Positions 33,959-41,756 of a stretch of DNA of 64,000 nucleotides are shown here, piece by piece. The notes under the pieces were generated by a model, which was not told where the DNA came from, did no database searches, and was given only the letters and a program-made list of their open reading frames with translations. Source of the DNA: an uncultured Paracoccaceae bacterium (GTDB lineage: Bacteria > Pseudomonadota > Alphaproteobacteria > Rhodobacterales > Rhodobacteraceae); NCBI GenBank assembly GCA_947501025.1, contig CANMUM010000003.1, positions 1-64,000 of the forward strand. Direction: 5' to 3'. Each line of letters starts with the position of its first letter. The stretch's first letter is position 1. Both the position numbers and the translations under genes were made by a program.

Positions 33959-35905
33959 ATGACCAATGAACCTATTTGGATTCCAAACGACACAGAAATT
34001 TCAACCAGTAATTTAACTGGGTTTCAAAATTTTCTATCAAAAAAAACGGGAAATCCCTTTGTCAGCTATGCTGAATTGCATAGCTTCTCAATAAAGTCTC
34101 CAGAGGTTTTCTGGCCGTCTATCGCTGAATATTGTGGCGCTGTTGCAAATGATTGGGGCAGTAGTGTTTTAACTGGTGATACAATGTTTGAAGCGAAATG
34201 GTTTAATGATGCACAGTTGAATTATGCAGAAACAATGCTCAAACGACGAGACAGTAAGGATGCAATCGTTTTTCGTGGTGAAGACAAGGTTCAATCGCGT
34301 TTAAGCTTTGATGGGCTTTACCAACAAGTCTCACAATTGGCTCAATATCTGCGCGCCCAAGGTGTCACCAAAGGCGACCGCGTTGCAGGTTTTTTGCCCA
34401 ATATACCTGGTGCGATTATTGCGATGCTCGCCACCGCAAGTATCGGCGCTATCTGGTCAAGCTGTTCTCCAGATTTTGGTAGGCAAGGTGTACTTGATCG
34501 TTTCGGCCAAATTGAACCGAAAGTTTTATTTGGTGTGGATGGATATTTTTATAATGGAAAAACGCATAGTACCGTAGCGAAAATTGCAGACTTTATAACA
34601 GACCTTCCCTCCGTCAAATCTGTGATCATGTTTGATTATATCGGTGAAGACGATCTAACCTCTATCAAACATTCAATACGTTTTGAGCATGCAATTTCAG
34701 ATTTCTCTGCCAAAGATATTGAATTTGAGCAGCTGCCATTTGACCACCCCCTTTTCATTTTGTACTCATCAGGCACAACGGGCGCACCCAAATGTATCGT
34801 CCATGGGCATGGTGGCACATTGCTACAGCATCTCAAAGAACATCAATTGCATAGCGACATCAAGACGGATGACCGCGTATTTTATTTCTCAACTTGCTCA
34901 TGGATGATGTGGAATTGGCTCGTCTCCGCGCTTGGATCTGGTGCAGCCATAATGCTTTATGATGGCTCACCATTTTATCCAGAAGCCCAAACGCTCTGGC
35001 AATATGCTGAAAAAGAAAAAATTACTTTTTTTGGAACTTCCGCTAAATATCTTGAGGCTTTGCAGAAAGCTGGATATGCGCCCAATTCAAATTGTGACCT
35101 CTCATCTTTGCGTGCAGTTGCTTCTACCGGCTCTCCCCTTTCTCCTGAAGGATATGATTATGTATATGATGCGATTGGAGATGTGCATTTGGCATCCATT
35201 TCGGGCGGCACAGATATCGTCTCATGTTTCGCGCTCGGCGTCCCGACACTTCCCGTAAAGCGCGGTGAGCTTCAATCTGCTGGCTTAGGCATGGCCGTTG
35301 AAATTTGGGATGAAAACGGAACAGCCATACAAAATAAGCGCGGTGAGCTTGTTTGCACAAAGCCATTTCCATCACGCCCAGTTATGTTTTGGAATGATCC
35401 AGATAATGCGAAGTACAAATCAGCTTATTTTGAGCGATTTGATGATGTTTGGGCTCATGGCGATTTTGCTGAAATCAAAGATGATGGTGGGGTCATCATT
35501 TATGGGCGCTCTGATGCGACCTTAAATCCAGGTGGTGTGCGCATTGGCACAGCAGAAATTTATCGCCAAGTTGACAAGGTGGCATCCGTGCTTGAAAGCA
35601 TCGTGATCGGACAAAAATGGGATAATGATGTACGCGTGGTATTGTTTGTAAAAATGCAAAACGATGTTGAGCTAACTGATGACATCAAAGCTGAAATCAA
35701 AACCATAATTCGCGAAAATTGTACATCTCGCCATGTACCTGCAAAAATCATTGCCGTTGAAGATATCCCAAGGACAAAATCTGGAAAAATTGTTGAAATA
35801 CCCGTTCGAGATGTTGTTCATGGGCTAGACGTCAAAAACAAGGAGGCGCTAGCCAATCCTGAGGCCCTGGAATTCTACAAAAACCTGACTGAACTCAGCT
35901 CATAA
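33959..35905 (+). CDS. aacS: Acetoacetate-CoA ligase
   Basis: The 648-residue adenylate-forming enzyme activates acetoacetate to acetoacetyl-CoA, returning PHB-derived or ketone carbon to central metabolism. The AMP-binding motif is FILYSSGTTGAPKCIVHGHGG. GAIWSSCSPDFG and ISGGTDIVSCFALGVPTLPV are typical of AacS rather than acetyl-CoA synthetase. The C-terminal Lys is in PRTKSGKIVEIPVRDVVHG. GAGG lies before the ATG. It fits the PHB cluster at 8.3-12.2 kb, though it is not linked to it. Confidence 0.93.
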   Translation: MTNEPIWIPNDTEISTSNLTGFQNFLSKKTGNPFVSYAELHSFSIKSPEVFWPSIAEYCGAVANDWGSSVLTGDTMFEAKWFNDAQLNYAETMLKRRDSKDAIVFRGEDKVQSRLSFDGLYQQVSQLAQYLRAQGVTKGDRVAGFLPNIPGAIIAMLATASIGAIWSSCSPDFGRQGVLDRFGQIEPKVLFGVDGYFYNGKTHSTVAKIADFITDLPSVKSVIMFDYIGEDDLTSIKHSIRFEHAISDFSAKDIEFEQLPFDHPLFILYSSGTTGAPKCIVHGHGGTLLQHLKEHQLHSDIKTDDRVFYFSTCSWMMWNWLVSALGSGAAIMLYDGSPFYPEAQTLWQYAEKEKITFFGTSAKYLEALQKAGYAPNSNCDLSSLRAVASTGSPLSPEGYDYVYDAIGDVHLASISGGTDIVSCFALGVPTLPVKRGELQSAGLGMAVEIWDENGTAIQNKRGELVCTKPFPSRPVMFWNDPDNAKYKSAYFERFDDVWAHGDFAEIKDDGGVIIYGRSDATLNPGGVRIGTAEIYRQVDKVASVLESIVIGQKWDNDVRVVLFVKMQNDVELTDDIKAEIKTIIRENCTSRHVPAKIIAVEDIPRTKSGKIVEIPVRDVVHGLDVKNKEALANPEALEFYKNLTELSS

Positions 35906-35917
35906 ACGAAAATTCTT

Positions 35918-35983
35918 TTCACAAATGGGTGACAATCGTATTTTTTCCAATTAAAGCTCGCGAAAATACGTGCAATTTGTGAA
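35918..35983. repeat. Nested inverted repeats between aacS and folE
   Basis: Outer arms TTCACAAAT (35918-35926) and ATTTGTGAA (35975-35983) enclose inner arms CGTATTTT (35937-35944) and AAAATACG (35963-35970). Together they could fold as one long interrupted hairpin. It starts 13 bp after the aacS stop and ends 40 bp before folE. It could terminate aacS transcription, form the folE leader, or bind a regulator. Confidence 0.5.
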
Positions 35984-36022
35984 CAAAATACCCATATATT
36001 GTGCAGGTACATGGAGAATATG

Positions 36023-36601
36023 ATGCTCGATCGGAAAAAAAGACCTACACAAAGCGAAGCTGAAGATGCGCTACGCGTTTTGCTTGATTTTGCTGGTGAA
36101 GATTCGACACGTGAAGGCTTGGTCGAAACGCCCACACGCGTTGCCCGCGCATACGGAGAATGGTTTCGCGGCTATAAAGAAGACCCAATTTCCTATCTCA
36201 AAAAGACATTTGAGGAAGTTGAGGGCTATAATGAAATCGTCATGTTGCGGAACATTGAGCTTTTCTCCACTTGCGAACATCATATGGCACCGATTATTGG
36301 CAAAGTTCATGTGGCTTACTTGCCCAATAATAAGATCGTTGGCCTATCTAAAATTGTACGCGTGGTGGATGCTCTTGCGCGCCGTCTGCAGGTTCAAGAG
36401 CGCTTGACAAGTGAAATTGCACATACAATTCAAGATGGCCTTTCCGCAAAAGGTGTTGCTGTATTAATAGAGGCAGAGCATTTTTGTATGCGCACAAGAG
36501 GTGTTTCGCATTCTGGAGTGATGACAACGACCAAAACATTACTGGGTGATTTCAATAAACCAGCCGCACGGGCGGAAGTTATGCAGCTCTTAATGGGCTA
36601 G
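36023..36601 (+). CDS. folE: GTP cyclohydrolase I (type IA)
   Basis: Converts GTP to dihydroneopterin triphosphate, the first step of folate synthesis. The 192-residue protein has zinc ligands in FSTCEHHMAPI and HFCMRTRGVSHSG, and the family blocks GLVETPTRVARAY and IVGLSKIVRVVDALARRLQVQERLT. Three in-frame ATGs lie close together (36011, 36020, 36023). GGAG at 36013-36016 is best placed for the last. folB and folP lie about 9-10 kb downstream on the same strand but not in the same operon. Confidence 0.95.
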   Translation: MLDRKKRPTQSEAEDALRVLLDFAGEDSTREGLVETPTRVARAYGEWFRGYKEDPISYLKKTFEEVEGYNEIVMLRNIELFSTCEHHMAPIIGKVHVAYLPNNKIVGLSKIVRVVDALARRLQVQERLTSEIAHTIQDGLSAKGVAVLIEAEHFCMRTRGVSHSGVMTTTKTLLGDFNKPAARAEVMQLLMG

Positions 36602-36716
36602 CATTTGCAGCAAACATTGACCCTGCCCTTAAAAACCAATATTAGTGAATAACAATACGCGTTTCTGCGTTCACGAATTGTGACCAAAAGCACAGGTTTT
36701 CTAGGAAGATAATGTT

Positions 36717-38207
36717 TTGAGCGCGCGTCATTCATACCGTAATCTTTTCGCACCAATTGTTCATGTGAATGGATTATTTTTGCTCATTCTTGGCATGAGC
36801 GAATGGGCGATAGCTCTGGTTGACCTGTTTTTCTTCAGCGGGAACTATACGTTTTTTGGTGAAAGCTATGAACCATTCTTTATCTCTGGAGCGCTCACAA
36901 ACTTAGTCGGTGTAGTTGCCCTATATGCCAATACAGAAGAATCAACGAGCACGATGAGCATGCGCCAAGTCTTACTGGCTATGATCTCTGCATGGCTTGT
37001 GGCTTGCCTTGCGGCGACGTTGCCTTTCATGCTTGGCCCACCCCATTTGAACTTTTCATTTGCAGTATTTGAGTCTGTTTCAGCATTAACCACAACTGGC
37101 GCAACCGTGGTCACAGGCCTAGATAACTTACCAAAATCAATCCTGCTTTGGCGATCACTTTTGCATTGGTATGGGGGTATGGGCGTTGTTATTGGTGCAC
37201 TTGTTTTGTTCCCAGCAATGCGCATTGGCGGGATGCAGTTTTTCTTACGTTTGGGCTTTGAAACACATGACAAAGTCTTACCCACAGCAAAAGCCATCGG
37301 CCTTGCGACATTTGGTGTGTATATTTTAGGCACCCTACTTTGTGCGATGTGCCTCAACATCACTGGCCTGACAAATTTCGAAGCTATCAATCTTTCAATG
37401 TCCATCATGGCAACTGGTGGCATGGCTGTGTCGGATGCCAGTTTCGCCAATTACTCCGATGCAGCGCAACTCGTCGCAACTTTGTTCATGTTGCTTGCAG
37501 GCATGCCTTTGATTGTGTTTTTGCTTATGCTGCGTGGCAATGCGCGTGCATTTTGGGATGATCTTCAAATTCATACATTCTTGCGCATCTATCTTTTGAT
37601 TATATTCGGAATAATTGCTTACCGCTTGCTTCATGAAGACATCCGCGTTTGGAAAGTTTTTGTCGAAACCTCATTTAGCAGCGCAAGCATGTTAACTGGC
37701 ACAGGCTTAAGCAATGGTGATTTTCAAAATTGGGGATCATTTCCAACAATGATATTGTTTTTCTCAATGTTTATTGGTGGTTGTACAGGCTCCACGTCAG
37801 GCGCGGTGAAAATTTTTCGCTATCAAGTTCTGATTGAAATGATCCGTGTAAAAGTGAAATCCATTCACCATCCTCATGGTGTTTTCACACCTAAATATGG
37901 CGGCCAAAAACTTGATCAAAAAGTCATCGAATCTGTCGCCGCATTCTTCATGATATATTTGGGAACACTTGCGATCTTAACCGTAAGCTTTGATGTCTGG
38001 GGGCTCGATTTGCTCACAGGTTTTTCGGCGGCAGTGAGCGCTGTTGGCAATGTCGGGCCGGGCTTGGGTGATAAAATTGGCCCTGTCGGCAATTATTCAA
38101 GCTTTAATATGGGCGAACTTTGGACTTATATCACCTGTATGATCGTTGGGCGCTTAGAATTCTTGTCATTCATGGTGTTATTATTGCCAAGATTTTGGCG
38201 ACACTAA
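36717..38207 (+). CDS. trkH: TrkH-family potassium transporter membrane subunit
   Basis: A 496-residue polytopic protein of the Trk/Ktr/HKT superfamily. The four pore loops with filter glycines can be seen as LTTTGATVVTG, MATGGMAVSD, LTGTGLSNGD and SAVGNVGPGLG. It works with a cytosolic TrkA regulator, not encoded in the window. The start is TTG with AGGAAG upstream, and the next conventional starts would remove the first helix. It stands between folE and glyQ. Confidence 0.94.
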   Translation: MSARHSYRNLFAPIVHVNGLFLLILGMSEWAIALVDLFFFSGNYTFFGESYEPFFISGALTNLVGVVALYANTEESTSTMSMRQVLLAMISAWLVACLAATLPFMLGPPHLNFSFAVFESVSALTTTGATVVTGLDNLPKSILLWRSLLHWYGGMGVVIGALVLFPAMRIGGMQFFLRLGFETHDKVLPTAKAIGLATFGVYILGTLLCAMCLNITGLTNFEAINLSMSIMATGGMAVSDASFANYSDAAQLVATLFMLLAGMPLIVFLLMLRGNARAFWDDLQIHTFLRIYLLIIFGIIAYRLLHEDIRVWKVFVETSFSSASMLTGTGLSNGDFQNWGSFPTMILFFSMFIGGCTGSTSGAVKIFRYQVLIEMIRVKVKSIHHPHGVFTPKYGGQKLDQKVIESVAAFFMIYLGTLAILTVSFDVWGLDLLTGFSAAVSAVGNVGPGLGDKIGPVGNYSSFNMGELWTYITCMIVGRLEFLSFMVLLLPRFWRH

Positions 38208-38250
38208 ACATGTTAATTCATATCCCCTTCGTTGACGCTTCGTGCGGAAC

Positions 38251-38266
38251 GCTTTAAGGGTAAAGC
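38251..38266 (+). other. Small hairpin in the glyQ leader
   Basis: GCTTTA (38251-38256), loop AGGG, TAAAGC (38261-38266), ending 18 bp before the glyQ ATG. The loop AGGG could mimic a ribosome site. Evidence for a role is only positional. Confidence 0.3.
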
Positions 38267-38284
38267 AACAACTTTGGATATCCT

Positions 38285-39223
38285 ATGACAGATAAAACAA
38301 ACACACCCAAATCTTTCCAAGACATTATTTTGCGCCTCCAAAATTATTGGGCCGAAAAAGGCTGTGCCATTTTGCAGCCTTACGATATGGAAGTTGGGGC
38401 TGGCACATTCCATCCCGCAACAACTTTGCGCAGCCTTGGGTCAAACCCATGGGCAGCAGCATATGTTCAACCATCACGTCGGCCAACTGACGGAAGGTAT
38501 GGGGAAAATCCCAATCGCTTGCAACATTATTACCAATATCAAGTGATCATCAAACCAAGCCCGCCCGATCTTCAAGCCTTATATCTGGGTTCGCTTGAAG
38601 CCATCGGCATTGATATGGAGCTGCATGATATCCGCTTTGTTGAAGATGACTGGGAAAGCCCAACGCTTGGCGCATGGGGTCTTGGCTGGGAAGTTTGGTG
38701 CGATGGTATGGAAGTTTCTCAATTTACATATTTCCAACAAGTCGGTGGGCATGATTGCCACCCAGTATCAGGCGAATTGACTTATGGTCTGGAGCGTCTC
38801 GCAATGTATGTTCTGGGTGTGGATCATGTAATGGATATGCCCTTTAACGCACCCGATGCGCTCATCCCATTAAGCTATGGTGATGTATTCAAGCAAACCG
38901 AAGAAGAATATGCGCGCTATAATTTTGATGCGGCAAATACCGATATATTGTTGAAACACTTCGAAGAAGCCGAGGCCGAATGCAAGGCGCTCTTATCTCT
39001 TGAGGCTGGTGATCCAAAGACAGGAAAGCGCATCATTCTCGCACATCCCGCCTATGATCAATGCATTAAAGCCTCTCATATTTTCAACCTACTTGATGCA
39101 CGTGGCGTGATTTCTGTAACTGAGCGCCAAGCTTATATCGGTCGTGTTCGAGCACTTGCCAAACAATGCGCAGACGCATTTATACAAACCCGCGCAGGTG
39201 GGTATGTCGAGGCGGCAGAATGA
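38285..39223 (+). CDS. glyQ: Glycine-tRNA ligase alpha subunit
   Basis: The catalytic subunit of the bacterial alpha2beta2 glycyl-tRNA synthetase, 312 residues. Characteristic blocks are [73 protein letters not shown], and TYFQQVGG. It is the first gene of glyQ, the DUF6446-like gene, glyS and the PPDK-like gene, which overlap or abut. Confidence 0.97.
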   Translation: MTDKTNTPKSFQDIILRLQNYWAEKGCAILQPYDMEVGAGTFHPATTLRSLGSNPWAAAYVQPSRRPTDGRYGENPNRLQHYYQYQVIIKPSPPDLQALYLGSLEAIGIDMELHDIRFVEDDWESPTLGAWGLGWEVWCDGMEVSQFTYFQQVGGHDCHPVSGELTYGLERLAMYVLGVDHVMDMPFNAPDALIPLSYGDVFKQTEEEYARYNFDAANTDILLKHFEEAEAECKALLSLEAGDPKTGKRIILAHPAYDQCIKASHIFNLLDARGVISVTERQAYIGRVRALAKQCADAFIQTRAGGYVEAAE

Positions 39224-39702
39224 AGGGAAAAACTTTATTTATTGGTTTTGCGATTTGCCTCGCAGCATTTGCAGCAGGTCTATTTTACACCATAAACTAT
39301 GCCTATTATGATCGCGTAAATCTATCTGAACTCGTTTTGAACACCGACCAAGGCGATCTTAAATTGCGCAATGTTCATATGATCAATTCAGACCGCACTC
39401 CATTAAAAATCCGTATCTGTGCCGACCCTGTAGAAGACATTGCTTTTGAAAAGGTGAATACAGCAACCCCTTTGGTAGCGCCTTTTTGGTTCGATTGTTT
39501 TGATGCCGAGAAACTGAGCAATCAGATTGAGGAAGGCGAGCTAAAATCCTATATAATTGAAGCCAACACACCTTATGGATTTGATCTTTATTTTACTCAA
39601 GACGCAAATCACTCTTACACTTGGCGTCAAATTAATGAATGCGGCGAAGCCAAGTTCTCTGGTTTGAATCTGCCTCAAACTTGCCCCAGATTTAAGGAAT
39701 AA
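39220..39702 (+). CDS. DUF6446-like membrane-anchored protein between glyQ and glyS
   Basis: A 160-residue protein starting at the ATG inside the glyQ stop (ATGA overlap). It has an N-terminal signal-anchor helix ([26 protein letters not shown]), then a periplasmic domain of about 130 residues. Four Cys (in RICADPV, WFDCFDA, INECGEA and QTCPRF) could form two disulfides. A protein of this size and plan occupies the same slot between glyQ and glyS in Rhodobacterales (DUF6446, as I recall). Its function is unknown. The coupling to tRNA synthetase genes is probably historical. Confidence 0.85.
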   Translation: MKGKTLFIGFAICLAAFAAGLFYTINYAYYDRVNLSELVLNTDQGDLKLRNVHMINSDRTPLKIRICADPVEDIAFEKVNTATPLVAPFWFDCFDAEKLSNQIEEGELKSYIIEANTPYGFDLYFTQDANHSYTWRQINECGEAKFSGLNLPQTCPRFKE

Positions 39703-39704
39703 TC

Positions 39705-41756
39705 ATGGCTGACCTATTAATCGAATTATTCTCTGAAGAAATTCCTGCGCGTATGCAAAAAAATGCGCTTGCTGATCTCACACGCATGATGTCTGAGGGC
39801 ATGGCAAATGCTGGATTAACATATGGTGATAAATCTGGGTTTGTCACACCGCGCCGTTTGGTTCTGATGATGAGCGATGTCCCTGCTATGTCGATGCCAA
39901 AAACTGAAGAGCGCAAAGGGCCGCGCGTTGATGCGCCTGAAAAAGCGCTCGAAGGTTTTTTGCGTGGCGCTGGCCTGACCAAAGACCAACTTAAAACACG
40001 TGATGATCCCAAAGGTGCGTTTTACGTTGCCACAATGACAGCCCCAGGTCGTAGCGCAAATGATATCATTGCCGAAGCTCTCGAGAAAACAATCCGCAAT
40101 TTCCCTTGGCCAAAATCCATGCGCTGGGGGGATGGTGATCTCAAATGGGTGCGCCCGCTGCATTCCATCATTGCTGTCATGTCAGATGGCGAAGAAAGCG
40201 AAATCGTACCATTTGAAATTGCAGGCATTAAAGCCAGTAACACAACCCATGGCCACCGCTTCCTCGCGCCTGATGAGATCACGGTCCATAATGCAGAGGA
40301 CTATATGGCGAAGCTTGCAAAAGCGAATGTTATTCTTGATCCAATCGCTCGTGCAGACCATATACGCAATGAGGCGACCAATGCCGCTTTTGCGATTGGG
40401 CTGTCTCTTATTGAGGACGAAAAACTGCTCAACGAAAATGCAGGTCTTGTTGAATATCCCGTTGTTTATCTCGGCGAGATTGAAGAACAGTTCCGCACAT
40501 TGCCAGCTGAAGTTTTGCAAACATCTATGGCAGAGCACCAAAAGTTTCTGTCGCTCAAAAATGCCGATGGGCAAATCACGGGATATGTCATCGTTGCGAA
40601 TCGCAGCACAAAAGATAATGGCGCGATGATCAAAGCTGGCAATGCAAAAGTTCTTCGTGCGCGCCTATCTGATGCCGTATTTTTCTGGGAAAATGATCTG
40701 CGCAATGTCGAACGACATGGTGTTGAGCCATGGCTTGAGAAGCTCAGCAATGTCACTTTTCACAACAAGCTTGGCACACAAGGCGAGCGCATTGATCGGA
40801 TTGTTGAGCTATCGCGCGAAATCGCACCAATGGTTGGTGCAAGTCCCGATGATGCAGCAACAGCCGCAAAAATTGCGAAAGCCGATCTGGCATCTGAAAT
40901 GGTTTATGAATTCCCTGAGCTCCAAGGTGTCATGGGAACTTATTATGCAAAAGCGGCTGGGCATAGCAACGCAATTGCCAATGTCTGCACAACCCATTAT
41001 GCACCTCTCGGCCCAAGCGATGATGTACCCACAGAGCCAACAGCGATCGCTGTTTCACTCGCAGATAAATTCGACATTCTAACTGGATTCTGGGCCATTG
41101 ATGAAAAACCAACAGGTTCGAAAGACCCGTTTGCGCTACGCCGCTCAGCACTTGGTATTGTCAGGATTATTCTTGAAAATGACTTACGAATATCACTCGC
41201 CGATATGATTGGCAAAGGTCATGAAGGGGCTAATTCAAGTGACTTAACCCGTTTCATTATTGACCGCCTCAATGTTTATCTTCGTGATCAAAACATCCGC
41301 CATGATGTGATCGGTGCGCTTAAAAATGATAGCGATGATTTGGCTCTTCTCGTCAAACGCGTTAAAGCTCTTGATGCATTTTTGAAAACGGATGACGGCA
41401 CAAATATGCAAGCAGGCATCAAGCGTGCCCTCAATATTTTGTCTGCTGAAGAGAAAAAGGACGGTGTATCTTTCGAACTTGATCCCGATCCAAAACTCAT
41501 GAAACATGATGCTGAAATTGCTCTACAAAATGCCCTTGATAAAGCTGAGGCAACTGCAATCCCCGCGCTCAAATCTGAAAATTTTGAAGAGGCCATGTCA
41601 GCCATAGGCCAGGCACGTTCTGCTGTTGATACGTTTTTTACCGATGTGATTGTGAACGATGATAATGCAATCATCAGGCGTAATCGCCTCTGTATTTTAA
41701 ACCGCATTCGTGTATTGTCAGTTCAGATATGTGATTTTTCTGAATTGGAGGGATAA
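39705..41756 (+). CDS. glyS: Glycine-tRNA ligase beta subunit
   Basis: The 683-residue tRNA-binding subunit. The N-terminus DLLIELFSEEIPARMQKNALADL, the FPWPKSMRWGDGDLKWVRPLHSIIA block, an HD-like central domain (ASEMVYEFPELQGVMGTYYAKAAG), KPTGSKDPFALRRSALGIVRIILEN, and a C-terminal anticodon-binding domain ending LNRIRVL all match GlyS. AAGGAA precedes the ATG. It ends directly against the GTG of the next gene with no gap. Confidence 0.96.
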   Translation: MADLLIELFSEEIPARMQKNALADLTRMMSEGMANAGLTYGDKSGFVTPRRLVLMMSDVPAMSMPKTEERKGPRVDAPEKALEGFLRGAGLTKDQLKTRDDPKGAFYVATMTAPGRSANDIIAEALEKTIRNFPWPKSMRWGDGDLKWVRPLHSIIAVMSDGEESEIVPFEIAGIKASNTTHGHRFLAPDEITVHNAEDYMAKLAKANVILDPIARADHIRNEATNAAFAIGLSLIEDEKLLNENAGLVEYPVVYLGEIEEQFRTLPAEVLQTSMAEHQKFLSLKNADGQITGYVIVANRSTKDNGAMIKAGNAKVLRARLSDAVFFWENDLRNVERHGVEPWLEKLSNVTFHNKLGTQGERIDRIVELSREIAPMVGASPDDAATAAKIAKADLASEMVYEFPELQGVMGTYYAKAAGHSNAIANVCTTHYAPLGPSDDVPTEPTAIAVSLADKFDILTGFWAIDEKPTGSKDPFALRRSALGIVRIILENDLRISLADMIGKGHEGANSSDLTRFIIDRLNVYLRDQNIRHDVIGALKNDSDDLALLVKRVKALDAFLKTDDGTNMQAGIKRALNILSAEEKKDGVSFELDPDPKLMKHDAEIALQNALDKAEATAIPALKSENFEEAMSAIGQARSAVDTFFTDVIVNDDNAIIRRNRLCILNRIRVLSVQICDFSELEG

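Noticed and set aside
36866-37450. A 194-codon frame antisense to trkH
   Set aside because: It mirrors the hydrophobic codons of a membrane protein. No ribosome site or domain, and trkH pore loops fill the sense strand.
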